DNA of 64,000 nt from Tsukamurella conjunctivitidis (GTDB lineage Bacteria; Actinomycetota; Actinomycetes; Mycobacteriales; Mycobacteriaceae), in contig NZ_VIGX01000006.1 of assembly GCF_007858475.1 (NCBI RefSeq), positions 186,001 through 250,000 of the forward strand, read 5' to 3'. Made by a program: the position numbers and the translations under genes. How positions within the stretch are numbered: the stretch's first letter is position 1; every line of letters starts with the position of its first letter. The notes beneath the pieces are model-generated. The model saw nothing but the letters and a program-made list of their open reading frames with translations, was not told where the DNA came from and searched no databases. Below are positions 33,337 through 42,384 of this stretch, in pieces.

Positions 33337-35475
33337 TCAGACCTGCTGGAAGGCCAGCACCGTCGGGCCGGACACCGCGACTTCGGCGCGCGACGGATAG
33401 AGCGTACGGTCCTGCGCGGGCTCGCCGGTCGGCAGCGTGGTGTCGACGATGAGCTCCCAGTCGTGGGTGCACGACTCGGGGCCGCCCAGCACGACGGTGG
33501 CCTCGCCGCCCGCGTGCCACACGATGAGCGCGTCCTTCTCCGCGACGGCGCTGTCGCGGCCCGGTGCGCGCACGTCGGAACCGTCGACCCAGGCCTGCAA
33601 CGTGCGCACCTCCGGCGACTGCCACGCCTCGCCGGACATCTCGGCCCCGTCGGCGCCGAACCACGCGAGGTCGGGTTCGCCGTCGCGGGTGGCGCGGCCG
33701 TCGAAGAACTCGTGCTGTCGGAGCACCGGCGCCGCCCGGCGTACCGCGGCGACGCGGGCCACGAAGGCCGTCAGGTCGGCGTCCGCGGCGTCCCAGTCCA
33801 CGGCGAAGGCATCGGCCGCGGGGGTGCCCTCCGGCACGCAGTAGGCGTTGTTGTTGCCGTACTGGGTGTGCCCCAGCTCGTCGCCGGCGAGCAGCATCGG
33901 CGTGCCCGTGGAGAGCAGCAGCGTGGCCAGGAGCGCCCGGACGTGCGCCCCGCGCGCGGCGAGGATCGCGGGGTCCGTGGTGCCGCCCTCGAAGCCGTGG
34001 TTCACCGAGTGGTTGTTGTCCGTGCCGTCCCGGTTGTTCTCGCCGTTGGCCTCGTTGTGCTTGCGCTCGTAACTGACGAGGTCGCGGGCGGTGAAGCCGT
34101 CGTGGGCGGTGACGAAGTTGATCGACGAGAAGGGCGTGCGGCCCTGCGCTCCGAAGAGGTCCTGGCTGCCGGACACCCGCGAGGCGAGGGCGCCGACGGT
34201 CGCGCCGCCGGCGAAGAAGTCGCGGACCGTGTCGCGATAGCGGTCGTTCCACTCCGCCCACACCGGCGTGAAGCCGCCCACCCGGTAACCCTCGCCCGTC
34301 GCGTCCCAGGGCTCGGCGATGAGCTTGCGCGTACACAGGATCGGGTCGGCCGCGATGGCCGTCAGCAGCGGAGCGCGGTGGTCGAACGGGATCACCGGGC
34401 CCTGGGGACCGGTCCCCGTGCGGCCGCGGCCGAGGACGCTCGCGAGGTCGAACCGGAAGCCGTCGACCCCGAACTCGCCCGCGAAGTACCGCAGGCTGTC
34501 GAGCACCATGCGCACCGACGCCGGCGAAGCGCAGTCGACCGTGTTGCCGCAGCCCGTGTAGTCCAGGTCCTCGCCGTCCTCGAGCAGGTAGTAGCCGGGC
34601 GCGTCGAGCCCGCGCCAGGAGAGCGACGGCCCGGCCACGGACTCCTCGGCGGTGTGGTTGTAGACCACGTCCATGAGGACCTCGATGCCCGCGGAGTGCA
34701 GCGCGGAGACCAGCGCCGCGAACTCCTCGACCTCGCGGCCCGGCCGCGCCGCGTACCGGGGGTCCGGAGCGAAGTACGCCCCCGTCGAGTACCCCCAGTG
34801 ATTGCGCATCCCGCGATCGCGCACCCCGGGCTCGGTGAGACACGCCTGCACCGGCAGGAGTTCGACCGCGGTGACGCCGATGCGCCGCAGGTGGTCGAGC
34901 ACCGCGGGCTGCGCCAGGCCCGCGTAGGTGCCCCGGAGTTCTTCGGGGACACCCGGATGCCGCGCGGTGTAGGAGCCGACGTGCACCTCGCAGATCACCG
35001 TCCGGTCCCACGGGACACCCGGCCCGGGCTCCGGTGCCGGTGGCGCCCCCGTGACCACGCACAGAGGGATGTCGCCGAGTGAATCGGTCTCCGACGGTCC
35101 GCCGTCCTCGCCGTAGGGCAGGAGGGCCGCGCCGTCGCCGAGGGCCCCGTCGATCCGGCGGGCGTACGGGTCGATGAGCGCCTTGTGCTCGTTGAACCTC
35201 AGCCCGGTATCGGGCTCCCACGGGCCGGCGGCGCGGAGGCAGTACCGTGCGCCCTCGCCTATACCCGCGACGAAGCCGTGGTGGACTCCAGCGGTCTGGG
35301 CGGGCAGGCGGAGACGCTGCTCGCGGCGCACGCCGGCATCGTCGGTCTCGACCAGGCACACCCAGACGTCGGTGGCGCGCGGGGCGTGCACGGCGAAGTT
35401 CACGCCGCCGGGCCGGGGGACGGCGCCGAGGGGGTGCGCGGCGCCGGGAGTGGGGGAGCGGTGGTCTGTGGACAC
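33337..35475 (-). CDS. glgX: Glycogen debranching enzyme GlgX
   Basis: A 712-residue GH13 isoamylase-type enzyme that hydrolyses alpha-1,6 branches of phosphorylase-trimmed glycogen. Residues 8-100 are the N-terminal CBM48 domain (RPGGVNFAVHAPRATDVWVC). The catalytic barrel has DVVYNHT, GVDGFRFDLAS (nucleophile Asp), LIAEPWD (acid Glu) and VTAHDGFT (transition-state Asp). Starts: a GTG at 35475 lies 7 bases after CAGGAT, mirroring the ABC gene opposite; an ATG at 35484 is the alternative. It interrupts the conserved serB-to-ABC-ATPase order and sits opposite to that transcript, suggesting a local insertion. Confidence 0.94.
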   Translation of the reverse strand: MSTDHRSPTPGAAHPLGAVPRPGGVNFAVHAPRATDVWVCLVETDDAGVRREQRLRLPAQTAGVHHGFVAGIGEGARYCLRAAGPWEPDTGLRFNEHKALIDPYARRIDGALGDGAALLPYGEDGGPSETDSLGDIPLCVVTGAPPAPEPGPGVPWDRTVICEVHVGSYTARHPGVPEELRGTYAGLAQPAVLDHLRRIGVTAVELLPVQACLTEPGVRDRGMRNHWGYSTGAYFAPDPRYAARPGREVEEFAALVSALHSAGIEVLMDVVYNHTAEESVAGPSLSWRGLDAPGYYLLEDGEDLDYTGCGNTVDCASPASVRMVLDSLRYFAGEFGVDGFRFDLASVLGRGRTGTGPQGPVIPFDHRAPLLTAIAADPILCTRKLIAEPWDATGEGYRVGGFTPVWAEWNDRYRDTVRDFFAGGATVGALASRVSGSQDLFGAQGRTPFSSINFVTAHDGFTARDLVSYERKHNEANGENNRDGTDNNHSVNHGFEGGTTDPAILAARGAHVRALLATLLLSTGTPMLLAGDELGHTQYGNNNAYCVPEGTPAADAFAVDWDAADADLTAFVARVAAVRRAAPVLRQHEFFDGRATRDGEPDLAWFGADGAEMSGEAWQSPEVRTLQAWVDGSDVRAPGRDSAVAEKDALIVWHAGGEATVVLGGPESCTHDWELIVDTTLPTGEPAQDRTLYPSRAEVAVSGPTVLAFQQV

Positions 35476-35480
35476 GGGGA

Positions 35481-35520
35481 CCATCCTGCCAACCGCGGCC
35501 GGTCCCGTGCGGCAGGATGG
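35481..35520. promoter_or_regulatory. Inverted repeat holding two divergent -10 boxes
   Basis: CCATCCTGCC (35481-35490) and GGCAGGATGG (35511-35520) are perfect 10-base inverted copies. Each contains CAGGAT facing outward, ending 6-7 bases before the GTG of glgX (35475) and of the ABC ATPase (35525). The best reading is a pair of mirrored leaderless promoters in only 49 bases of intergenic DNA. Confidence 0.6.
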
Positions 35521-35524
35521 GGAT

Positions 35525-36394
35525 GTGTCCGATCCCGCCGCCGCCAGCGCGCCCGCCCCAGACCCCGCCGACGAGCCCGACCAGGATCTGCTGATCGATT
35601 TCCGCGGGGTGAGCCTGCGGCGCGACGGCCGAACCCTGGTGGGCCCCATCGATTGGCGGGTCGAGCTGGACGAGCGCTGGGTCGTCATCGGCCCCAACGG
35701 GGCGGGTAAGACCTCGCTCATGCGGCTCGCCTCGGCGCAGGACTTCCCGAGCGCGGGCACCGCCCACATCCTGGGCGAGGTGCTCGGGAAGACGGTGGTG
35801 CAGGACCTCACCGCGCGGATCGGCGTGTGCTCGGCGGCGCTGGCCTCGCGGGTGCCGGACGACGAGCTGGTGACCGATCTCGTGGTCTCCGCCGGGTACG
35901 CCGTGCTCGGACGCTGGCGCGAGCGGTACGACGAGGTGGACATCGGGCGTGCCGTCGACGTGCTCGAGTCGATGGGCGCCGAGCACCTGGCGAACCGCCG
36001 GTTCGGCACCCTGTCCGAGGGGGAGCGCAAGCGGGTGCTCATCGCCCGGGCGCTCATGACCGACCCGGAGCTCATGCTGCTCGACGAGCCCGCCGCCGGA
36101 CTCGACCTCGGCGGCCGTGAGGAGCTGGTGGCCCGGCTCGACACCCTCGCGCAGGACCCCGACGCGCCCGCCACCGTGCTCGTGACGCACCACGTCGAAG
36201 AGGTGCCGCCGGGCTTCACGCACGCGCTCATGCTCAAGGAGGGCGGCGTCGTGGCGCAGGGCCTCATCGGCGACGTGCTCACCGCCGAGGTCCTCTCGGA
36301 GACCTTCAGCCAGCGCATCCTGCTCGACGAGGTCGACGGCCGGTTCTTCGCCCGACGGGCCTCCCGCCCCGGACGCCGGAGGTTGCAGGCATGA
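35525..36394 (+). CDS. ABC transporter ATP-binding protein
   Basis: A 289-residue single ABC ATPase. Walker A is GPNGAGKTSL (about residues 58-67), the signature is LSEGERKRV, Walker B is LMLLDEPAAGLDL, and the H-loop is VTHHVEE. No permease gene is nearby; ModF/ABC-F-like single-domain relatives with the same place exist in mycobacteria (Rv3041c). The transported substrate, if any, is unknown. The first 20 residues are Ala/Pro/Asp-rich. GTG at 35525 appears leaderless; the stop overlaps the NUDIX ATG (ATGA). Confidence 0.88.
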   Translation: MSDPAAASAPAPDPADEPDQDLLIDFRGVSLRRDGRTLVGPIDWRVELDERWVVIGPNGAGKTSLMRLASAQDFPSAGTAHILGEVLGKTVVQDLTARIGVCSAALASRVPDDELVTDLVVSAGYAVLGRWRERYDEVDIGRAVDVLESMGAEHLANRRFGTLSEGERKRVLIARALMTDPELMLLDEPAAGLDLGGREELVARLDTLAQDPDAPATVLVTHHVEEVPPGFTHALMLKEGGVVAQGLIGDVLTAEVLSETFSQRILLDEVDGRFFARRASRPGRRRLQA

Positions 36395-37101
36395 GCGGCG
36401 GCGAGTCGGCGGAGGCCCGCCGGGCGGAGGGCGCTGGGGAACCGCCGGGCGACGGGGGCGGTGCGGCCTCGCCGGCGGCCGGCCGCGGCGAAGGCGCTCA
36501 TCACCCGCGCTCGCTCCCGGACGTCCCGATCCGGCCCGCGGCGACGGTGCTCCTGCTGCGCACGGCGCCGGAGGGCCTGGAGGTCTTCGTGCAGATCCGC
36601 GCGAGTGGCATGGAGTTCGCGCCCGACGTGACGGTCTTCCCGGGCGGCGGCATCGAGCCGTCGGACGGCGACGACCTGCGCGTCACCGCGTCGCGGGAGA
36701 CGCACGAGGAGTGCGGCGTCCGCGTGGACCCCGACGACCTCGTACCGCTCTCGCGCTGGGTGACCCCGCCCGGCCGGCCGCGCCGTTACGACACGATGTT
36801 CTACCTGGCGCCGCTGCCCGCTGGGCAGGAGGCGACGTGCGTGACCACCGAGGCGGTCTCGGCGGGCTGGTACCGGCCGCAGGCGGTGATCGACGCCTGG
36901 CTCGCCGGCCGCAGCAAGCTCATGGCACCCACCTACTCCCAGCTGTTCCAGCTGCTGCCCTTCGACACCGTCGAGGACGTGCTGGGATGGGCCGCGGAGG
37001 CCGCGGACCTCACGCCGGTCGCGATCGTCGACGGCATGACGCGCGAGGAGCGACGGTTCCCGGGCTGGGCCGAGTACGCCGCGGGCTCGACGATCTACTG
37101 A
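36391..37101 (+). CDS. NUDIX hydrolase
   Basis: A 236-residue NUDIX protein resembling Rv3040c and the mitochondrial/peroxisomal coenzyme A-type NUDT group. The first 45 residues are a disordered Gly/Ala/Glu-rich tail. The NUDIX box is GGGIEPSDGDDLRVTASRET followed by HEECGV, with the REtxEEcG core intact though the loop after the glycines is longer than standard. FVQIRASGMEFAPDVTVFPGG precedes it. The substrate is some nucleoside-diphosphate-linked compound. It is coupled to the ABC ATPase by a 4-base overlap, which is also true of the synteny partner genes. Confidence 0.85.
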   Translation: MSGGESAEARRAEGAGEPPGDGGGAASPAAGRGEGAHHPRSLPDVPIRPAATVLLLRTAPEGLEVFVQIRASGMEFAPDVTVFPGGGIEPSDGDDLRVTASRETHEECGVRVDPDDLVPLSRWVTPPGRPRRYDTMFYLAPLPAGQEATCVTTEAVSAGWYRPQAVIDAWLAGRSKLMAPTYSQLFQLLPFDTVEDVLGWAAEAADLTPVAIVDGMTREERRFPGWAEYAAGSTIY

Positions 37102-37183
37102 CCGGGCACGGCCCGAAGCCGTGCAGCGTGGATTTACGTGGACGTCCAACTAAATTTTCCGGCACCCGGTAGCCTCTGGGGTC

Positions 37184-37972
37184 ATGACTGAATTCGTGAC
37201 CCTCGAGACCTCCGACGAGCACCCCGGTATCGGCACGATCCGCCTGAACCGGCCGCCGATGAACGCGATCAACTCGCAGGTGCAGAACGAGCTCCTCGAG
37301 CTCGCGGCCGAGGTGAACCGCCGCGACGACATCAAGGCCGTCGTCGTCTACGGCGGACCGAAGGTCTTCGCGGCCGGCGCCGACATCAAGGAGATGCAGG
37401 CGATGGGCTACACGGACATGAGCGAGGCCATCGCCCTCCTTCAGAGCGGCCTCTCGGCGATCGCGTCGATCACCAAGCCGACCGTCGCCGCCGTCACCGG
37501 CTACGCCCTCGGCGGCGGTCTCGAGGTGGCACTCGGTGCCGATCGCCGCATCGTCGGCGACAACGCCAAGGTGGGGGTCCCGGAGATCCTGCTCGGCGTG
37601 ATCCCCGGCGGCGGCGGCACCCAGCGCCTCGCGCGCCTCGTGGGCCCGGCCAAGGCGAAGGACATGGTCTTCACCGGCCGCTTCGTCGGCGCCGAGGAGG
37701 CCCTGCAGATCGGCCTCGTCGACGAGGTCGTCGCCCCCGACGAGGTCTACAACGCCGCCCTGACGTGGGCGAAGCAGTTCACGGGCGCCGCCTCGCAGGC
37801 GCTGCGCGCCGCCAAGCAGGCGATCGACCAGGGCCTCGACACCGACCTGAACACGGGCCTCGCCATCGAGCGGCACCTCTTCGCCGGGCTGTTCGCCACC
37901 GAGGACCGCACCATCGGCATGACCTCGTTCGTCGAGAACGGCCCCGGCAAGGCGAAGTTCGTCGGTAAGTAG
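37184..37972 (+). CDS. Enoyl-CoA hydratase/isomerase family protein
   Basis: A 262-residue crotonase that would hydrate 2-enoyl-CoA in fatty-acid beta-oxidation. The oxyanion-hole segments are GGPKVFAAGADIKEMQ (about residues 58-73) and ALGGGLEVALGADRR (about 108-122); E at VPEILLGVIPGGGGTQRL is a catalytic Glu and a second acid position in the same loop is occupied by G/P as in some isomerases. By position it matches echA17 (Rv3039c). The ATG follows TAGCCT by 8 bases (leaderless). Confidence 0.93.
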   Translation: MTEFVTLETSDEHPGIGTIRLNRPPMNAINSQVQNELLELAAEVNRRDDIKAVVVYGGPKVFAAGADIKEMQAMGYTDMSEAIALLQSGLSAIASITKPTVAAVTGYALGGGLEVALGADRRIVGDNAKVGVPEILLGVIPGGGGTQRLARLVGPAKAKDMVFTGRFVGAEEALQIGLVDEVVAPDEVYNAALTWAKQFTGAASQALRAAKQAIDQGLDTDLNTGLAIERHLFAGLFATEDRTIGMTSFVENGPGKAKFVGK

Positions 37973-38084
37973 CCCGGCGGGGTCCGCGGCGGCCGGAGGC
38001 GGCAGAACCTGTTCTCATCACGCGGGTTGGCGGTGATCTGACCGGGCGGTAACCTGACGGGAACAATCTTCTCGAAAGGCCTTC

Positions 38085-39047
38085 ATGACCGACCAGCAGC
38101 CGGCCCCCAACCCGCACGCCACGGCGGACGAGGTTGAGGCCGCATTCTCCGACACGAAGCTCGCCCAGGTGCTCTACCACGACTGGGAGGCCGAGACGTA
38201 CGACGAGAAGTGGCACATCAGCTTCGACGAGCGGTGCATCGACTACGCCCGCGACCGCTTCGAGGCCGCCACCGGCGGGCAGAACGAGAAGCCCTACGGG
38301 CGCGCCCTGGAGCTGGGCTGCGGCACCGGTTTCTTCCTGCTCAACCTCATGTCGGCGGGGGTCGCGGAGACCGGCTCGGTCACGGACCTCTCGCCCGGCA
38401 TGGTGAAGGTCGCGCTGCGCAACGGTGAGGCGCTCGGACACACCGTCGACGGGCGCGTCGCCGACGCGGAGACCATCCCGTACGAGGACAACACCTTCGA
38501 CCTGGTCGTCGGTCACGCCGTGCTGCACCACATCCCCGATGTGGAGCAGTCGCTGCGCGAGGTGCTGCGCGTGCTCAAGCCGGGTGGCCGGTTCGTCTTC
38601 GCGGGCGAGCCCACCACGATCGGCGATTTCTACGCACGCTGGCTGGGGCGGATCACCTGGGGTATCACCACCAACGCGACGAAGCTCCCCTTCCTCGCGG
38701 ACTGGCGCCGCCCGCAGGCCGAGTTGGACGAGTCCTCGCGCGCCGCGGCGCTCGAGGCCGTGGTCGACATCCACACGTTCGACCCGGACGAGATGGAGGC
38801 GATGGCCGCCCGCGCCGGTGCCGTGGAGGTCGAGGCCACGACCGACGAGTTCACCGCCGCCTTCCTCGGCTGGCCCGTGCGCACCTTCGAGGCGGCCGTG
38901 CCGCCCGAGAAGCTGGGCTTCGGCTGGGCCGGATTCGCGTTCGGCGGTTGGAAGAAGCTCTCGGCGCTCGACGAGAACGTGCTGCGTCGTGTCGTGCCGC
39001 GCAAGTTCTTCTACAACCTGGCCATCACGGGCATCAAGCCCGAGTAG
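38085..39047 (+). CDS. Class I SAM-dependent methyltransferase
   Basis: A 320-residue methyltransferase of the Methyltransf_11/25 type. Motif I is ALELGCGTGFFLLNLMSAG (about residues 69-87), GRVADAETIPYEDNTFDLVVGHAVLHHI (part) gives motifs II-III, and LRVLKPGGRFVFAGEP is motif IV. The target is unknown. It corresponds by position to Rv3038c. GAAAGG lies 7 bases before the ATG, with a TAACCT -10 box further up. The next gene begins 16 bases later. Confidence 0.9.
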   Translation: MTDQQPAPNPHATADEVEAAFSDTKLAQVLYHDWEAETYDEKWHISFDERCIDYARDRFEAATGGQNEKPYGRALELGCGTGFFLLNLMSAGVAETGSVTDLSPGMVKVALRNGEALGHTVDGRVADAETIPYEDNTFDLVVGHAVLHHIPDVEQSLREVLRVLKPGGRFVFAGEPTTIGDFYARWLGRITWGITTNATKLPFLADWRRPQAELDESSRAAALEAVVDIHTFDPDEMEAMAARAGAVEVEATTDEFTAAFLGWPVRTFEAAVPPEKLGFGWAGFAFGGWKKLSALDENVLRRVVPRKFFYNLAITGIKPE

Positions 39048-39063
39048 TCCGGGCGGGGCGGGT

Positions 39064-40218
39064 TTGGACGGGGCGGATCTCGCCTATCTCCGCACGGCCG
39101 ACGGCGCCGCAGCCGTGGCCGCGGCGGACCGTCTTGCGCTCACGGACGCCTCGCTCCTCGCGGACGTCGGTGCGGTGCGCGGTATCGCCGGCGCTCATGC
39201 GCCCGCGGTGATCGAACAGGTGCGGGCCCGCCGGCGTGCGGTCGCCAAGCTGGGCGACGTCGAGGGTTGGCTGCTCACCGACGAGGCGGTGCAGCAGGCG
39301 ACCCCGTCGGCGGTCGCGGAGCACCGTGCCCGCCGGCTCGCGTGGCTGTCCGTGCACGACGTGACCTGCTCGATCGGTGCGGAACTGCGTGCCCTGGTGC
39401 AGGTGTGCCCGCGCGTGGTCGGCAGCGACCTCGACCCACTGCGGGCGCGCATGGCCGCGCACAACGTGCCGCGCGCGATGGTCCACGTCGCCGATGCGCT
39501 GACCCCGACATCCACCGCGGACGTCGTGATCGCCGATCCCGCGCGCCGGACCGGTGGCCGGCGTATCGTCGATCCCGAGCAGTGCTCGCCCGCGCTCTCG
39601 TCCCTGCGTGCCGCGTACGCGGGGCGCTCCCTCGCGGTGAAGACGGCGCCCGGCATCGATTACGACGGCCTGCGCCGCAAGGGCTTCGACGGCGAGGTCG
39701 AGATCGTCTCCCTCGACGGCGGCGTCCGCGAGGCCTGCCTGTGGTCCGGCCCCGTCGCCGTCCCCGGTCTCACCCGGGCGACGGTGCTGCGCGGCTCCGG
39801 TGCGCGGGGGTACGAGGTCTTCTCGACCGACCCGCACGACGTCGACCCGGAGCCGGCCGGCAAGTACCTCGTCGAGCCCGACGGTGCCGTCATCCGCGCG
39901 GGTCTCGTCCGGCACTACGCGGCGCGGCACGGACTGTGGCAGCTCGATCCGCGCATCGCCTACCTCACCGGGGACGCGGTGCCGACCGGAGAGCGGGGCT
40001 TCGAGATCCTCGATTCCGCGAAGTTCTCGGAGAAGACGTTGCGCGCCGAGCTGCGCGTGCGCGACGTCGGTTCCGTCGAGATCCTCACCCGCGGCGCGGG
40101 AGTCGACCCCGACGTGCTGCGCAGGAAGCTGAAACTGCAGGGCTCCCAGCCGATGACCGTCGTGATCACGCGGATCGGCCGCGAGGTCGTCGCCTTCCTC
40201 ACCCGACCGACGCGCTAG
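39064..40218 (+). CDS. Methyltransferase with THUMP-like domain
   Basis: A 384-residue protein matching the actinobacterial SAM-dependent methyltransferase with THUMP-like domain (Rv3037c type). It has an N-terminal helical part, a Rossmann segment VCPRVVGSDLDPLRARMAAHNVPRAMVHVADAL (part) and VVIADPARRTGGRRIVDPE, where DPAR is the catalytic-type motif, and a C-terminal THUMP-like RNA-binding fold ending VAFLTRPTR. RNA, probably rRNA or tRNA, is the likely substrate by analogy only. The start is TTG at 39064, 16 bases after the previous stop, since the family N-terminus (DGADLAYLRTADG) begins here. Confidence 0.85.
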   Translation: MDGADLAYLRTADGAAAVAAADRLALTDASLLADVGAVRGIAGAHAPAVIEQVRARRRAVAKLGDVEGWLLTDEAVQQATPSAVAEHRARRLAWLSVHDVTCSIGAELRALVQVCPRVVGSDLDPLRARMAAHNVPRAMVHVADALTPTSTADVVIADPARRTGGRRIVDPEQCSPALSSLRAAYAGRSLAVKTAPGIDYDGLRRKGFDGEVEIVSLDGGVREACLWSGPVAVPGLTRATVLRGSGARGYEVFSTDPHDVDPEPAGKYLVEPDGAVIRAGLVRHYAARHGLWQLDPRIAYLTGDAVPTGERGFEILDSAKFSEKTLRAELRVRDVGSVEILTRGAGVDPDVLRRKLKLQGSQPMTVVITRIGREVVAFLTRPTR

Positions 40219-40222
40219 CGCG

Positions 40223-41047
40223 TCAGAGGACGCGCAGCTGCGGGAATGCGAGCATGTCGTCGAAGATGTTCATCGCCACGGGGTCCACGGTCACGGTGGC
40301 GGCGTCGCCGGTGAACAGGCCGAGGATCTGCTTCTCCAGCGCCTCCGAGGCGTCGTTCTCGTCGGCCGCCTGCTCCACCAGCCGGTAGCCGAGCGTCGAG
40401 TGGAAGGTGTACGTCTCGAACCCCTTCGGCGACATCTGCAGGAGATCCTGCATGCGCTGCCGGAAGTCGCGGAGGGAGCGTTCCGTGGCCGCGTCGACGC
40501 TCGCGAGTTTCACGCCGAGCCCCTTCGACAGGGGCTGCACGAGGCCGTCGACGCGCATCGTGACCGAGCGGGGCGCGGCGATGGTCGCACGGGTCACGGC
40601 ATCGAGGACTGCCAGATGCGCGGCCTGCATGTCCTTGCCCGCCAACCACACCGGCCAGTCGGGCGTGCCGATCTGGCTCTGGTTCACGCCCTCGAACACC
40701 GTCATGTGCATGCTGTTGTGCGGCAGCAGGGCGAAGTGGTCGCGGAAGCGGGACTGGCGGACCAGCCGCTGGGCCCGATTCTCGGCGCGGAAGAAGGCCG
40801 AGTCCTGCGGGATGGGACTGACGAAGGTGTTGCCGGTGAACCGCTGGGCGTTGCCCTCGATGTCCCACTTCTTGCCGGGGCCCGCGGCGAGCGGGGTGCG
40901 TCCGTCGACGGGGTAGGGCGCGGTGGATGTCTCGGCGGCGGTGGAATCCCGGCTGCCGCAGCCTGCGAGCGCGGCGCCGGTGCCCACGACGAGCAGTCCG
41001 GCCAGTGCCGCGCGACGGTCGATCCCTCTACTGCCCGATGCGTTCAT
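40223..41047 (-). CDS. DUF1868-like secreted lipoprotein with 2H-phosphoesterase motifs
   Basis: A 274-residue exported lipoprotein: basic GIDRRAALAGLLVVGTG start and lipobox LAGC (Cys about residue 30). The mature part resembles DUF1868 of the 2H phosphoesterase/RNA-ligase-like fold: HNSMHMTVFEG and FETYTFHSTLGYR give the two HxT motifs that form the active site in that superfamily. Known relatives hydrolyse cyclic phosphodiesters or are untested. Export of such an enzyme is unusual. It converges on the THUMP-like gene with a 4-base gap and is the first gene of the non-syntenic insert. Confidence 0.8.
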   Translation of the reverse strand: MNASGSRGIDRRAALAGLLVVGTGAALAGCGSRDSTAAETSTAPYPVDGRTPLAAGPGKKWDIEGNAQRFTGNTFVSPIPQDSAFFRAENRAQRLVRQSRFRDHFALLPHNSMHMTVFEGVNQSQIGTPDWPVWLAGKDMQAAHLAVLDAVTRATIAAPRSVTMRVDGLVQPLSKGLGVKLASVDAATERSLRDFRQRMQDLLQMSPKGFETYTFHSTLGYRLVEQAADENDASEALEKQILGLFTGDAATVTVDPVAMNIFDDMLAFPQLRVL

Positions 41048-41197
41048 GCGATCGCACACTACGGTGCGGCGGCGAACACTCGACGGCCGTTGCGTGAAAT
41101 CTCGGCGGTGCGCCGACCCGCGCACGCCGACCCGCGCGGGCGTCACACGCGCGTCATCGCGGGCCTGTGCGTCCACGGCCCGTGACACGATGGGCCC

Positions 41198-42349
41198 ATG
41201 CAGGAATCGCGCCGGTCCGATGTCGAGATGTTCCACGTCATGGACGTGCTGGCTGCGGCGGCGCGGCGCCGGGAGACCCACGGCGACGTGATCTCGCTGG
41301 CCGCGGGCCAGCCCAGTGCGGGGGCGCCGAAGCCGGTGCTCGCCGCCGCGCACGCGGCGCTGGACGCCGGGCCGCTCGGCTACACCGAGTCGATGGGCAT
41401 CGCGCCGCTGCGCGAGACGATCGCGGCGCACTACGGCAGGGCCTACGGACTGGACGTCCCGCCGGAGGCCGTGGCCGTGACCACCGGCTCGTCGGGTGCC
41501 TTCACTCTCGTCTTCCTCGCCGCTTTCGACGCGGGAGACACCGTGGTCATGGCGCGGCCCGGCTACCCCGCGTACCGGAACACGCTGAAGGCGTTGGGCT
41601 GCGAGGTCGCGGAGCTCGACTGCGGCGCCGACACCCGCTTCCAGCCGACCGTCGCGATGCTGGAGGCGCTCGACACCCCGCCGAAGGGGCTCATCGTCGC
41701 GAGCCCGGCGAACCCGACCGGGACGATCCTGGCACCATCGGAGCTCGCGGCCCTGGCGCGCTGGTGCGAGGCGCACGGCACGCTGCTCATCTCCGACGAG
41801 ATCTATCACGGAGTGAGCTACGGCCGGCCCACGTCGTGCGCGTGGGAGACCTCGCGCGAGCAGGTGGTGATGGGCTCGGTGTCGAAGTACTTCGCCATGA
41901 CCGGCTGGCGGCTCGGCTGGATGCTGTTGCCGGAGTACCTGCGACGCCCCGTCGAGCGGCTCACCGCGAACATGACGATCTGCCCGCCGGCCATCAGCCA
42001 GTACGCGGCGGTCGCCGCATTCTCCGACGAGGCGCGGGTGGAGCTGGACGCGCACGTCGCCGGGTACGCACGCAACCGCGAAGTGGTTCTCGCTGGCCTG
42101 CGGGAACTGGGCGTCACCGAGGTCGCGCCGCCCGACGGGGCCTTCTACGCCTATGCCGACATCGGCCACCTCGCCGACGACTCGCTCGCCTGGTGCGCGC
42201 GCGTCCTCGACGAGACGGGCGTCGCGATCACCCCGGGCTTGGACTTCGACACCGTGCGCGGCCGGCGGACCATCCGGCTCAGCTTCGCCGGTGCGACCGC
42301 CGAGATCGAGGAGGCGTTGCACCGCCTGCAGCCCGTGTTCCGACACTGA
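41198..42349 (+). CDS. Class I/II PLP-dependent aminotransferase
   Basis: A 383-residue fold-type I aminotransferase. GYTESMGIAPLRETIAAHYG, ASPANPTGTIL (substrate/PLP binding), SDEIYHGVSYG with the PLP-ring Asp, and SVSKYFAMTGWRLGW with the PLP lysine are all present, and RTIRLSFAG near the end gives the carboxylate-binding Arg. Relatives use aspartate, alanine, valine or aromatic amino acids; the substrate is not evident. ATG follows CACGAT by 6 bases (leaderless). It is not obviously linked to the next regulator gene, 35 bases away. Confidence 0.92.
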   Translation: MQESRRSDVEMFHVMDVLAAAARRRETHGDVISLAAGQPSAGAPKPVLAAAHAALDAGPLGYTESMGIAPLRETIAAHYGRAYGLDVPPEAVAVTTGSSGAFTLVFLAAFDAGDTVVMARPGYPAYRNTLKALGCEVAELDCGADTRFQPTVAMLEALDTPPKGLIVASPANPTGTILAPSELAALARWCEAHGTLLISDEIYHGVSYGRPTSCAWETSREQVVMGSVSKYFAMTGWRLGWMLLPEYLRRPVERLTANMTICPPAISQYAAVAAFSDEARVELDAHVAGYARNREVVLAGLRELGVTEVAPPDGAFYAYADIGHLADDSLAWCARVLDETGVAITPGLDFDTVRGRRTIRLSFAGATAEIEEALHRLQPVFRH

Positions 42350-42384
42350 GTGTCATATCCGGTGATCCATGTCACACTGTGGGG

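Noticed and set aside
35485-37149. An upstream extension of the glgX frame to 37149
   Set aside because: The extension is antisense to the ABC ATPase and NUDIX genes and adds nothing found in GlgX proteins; length and N-terminal CBM48 fit the start at 35475.
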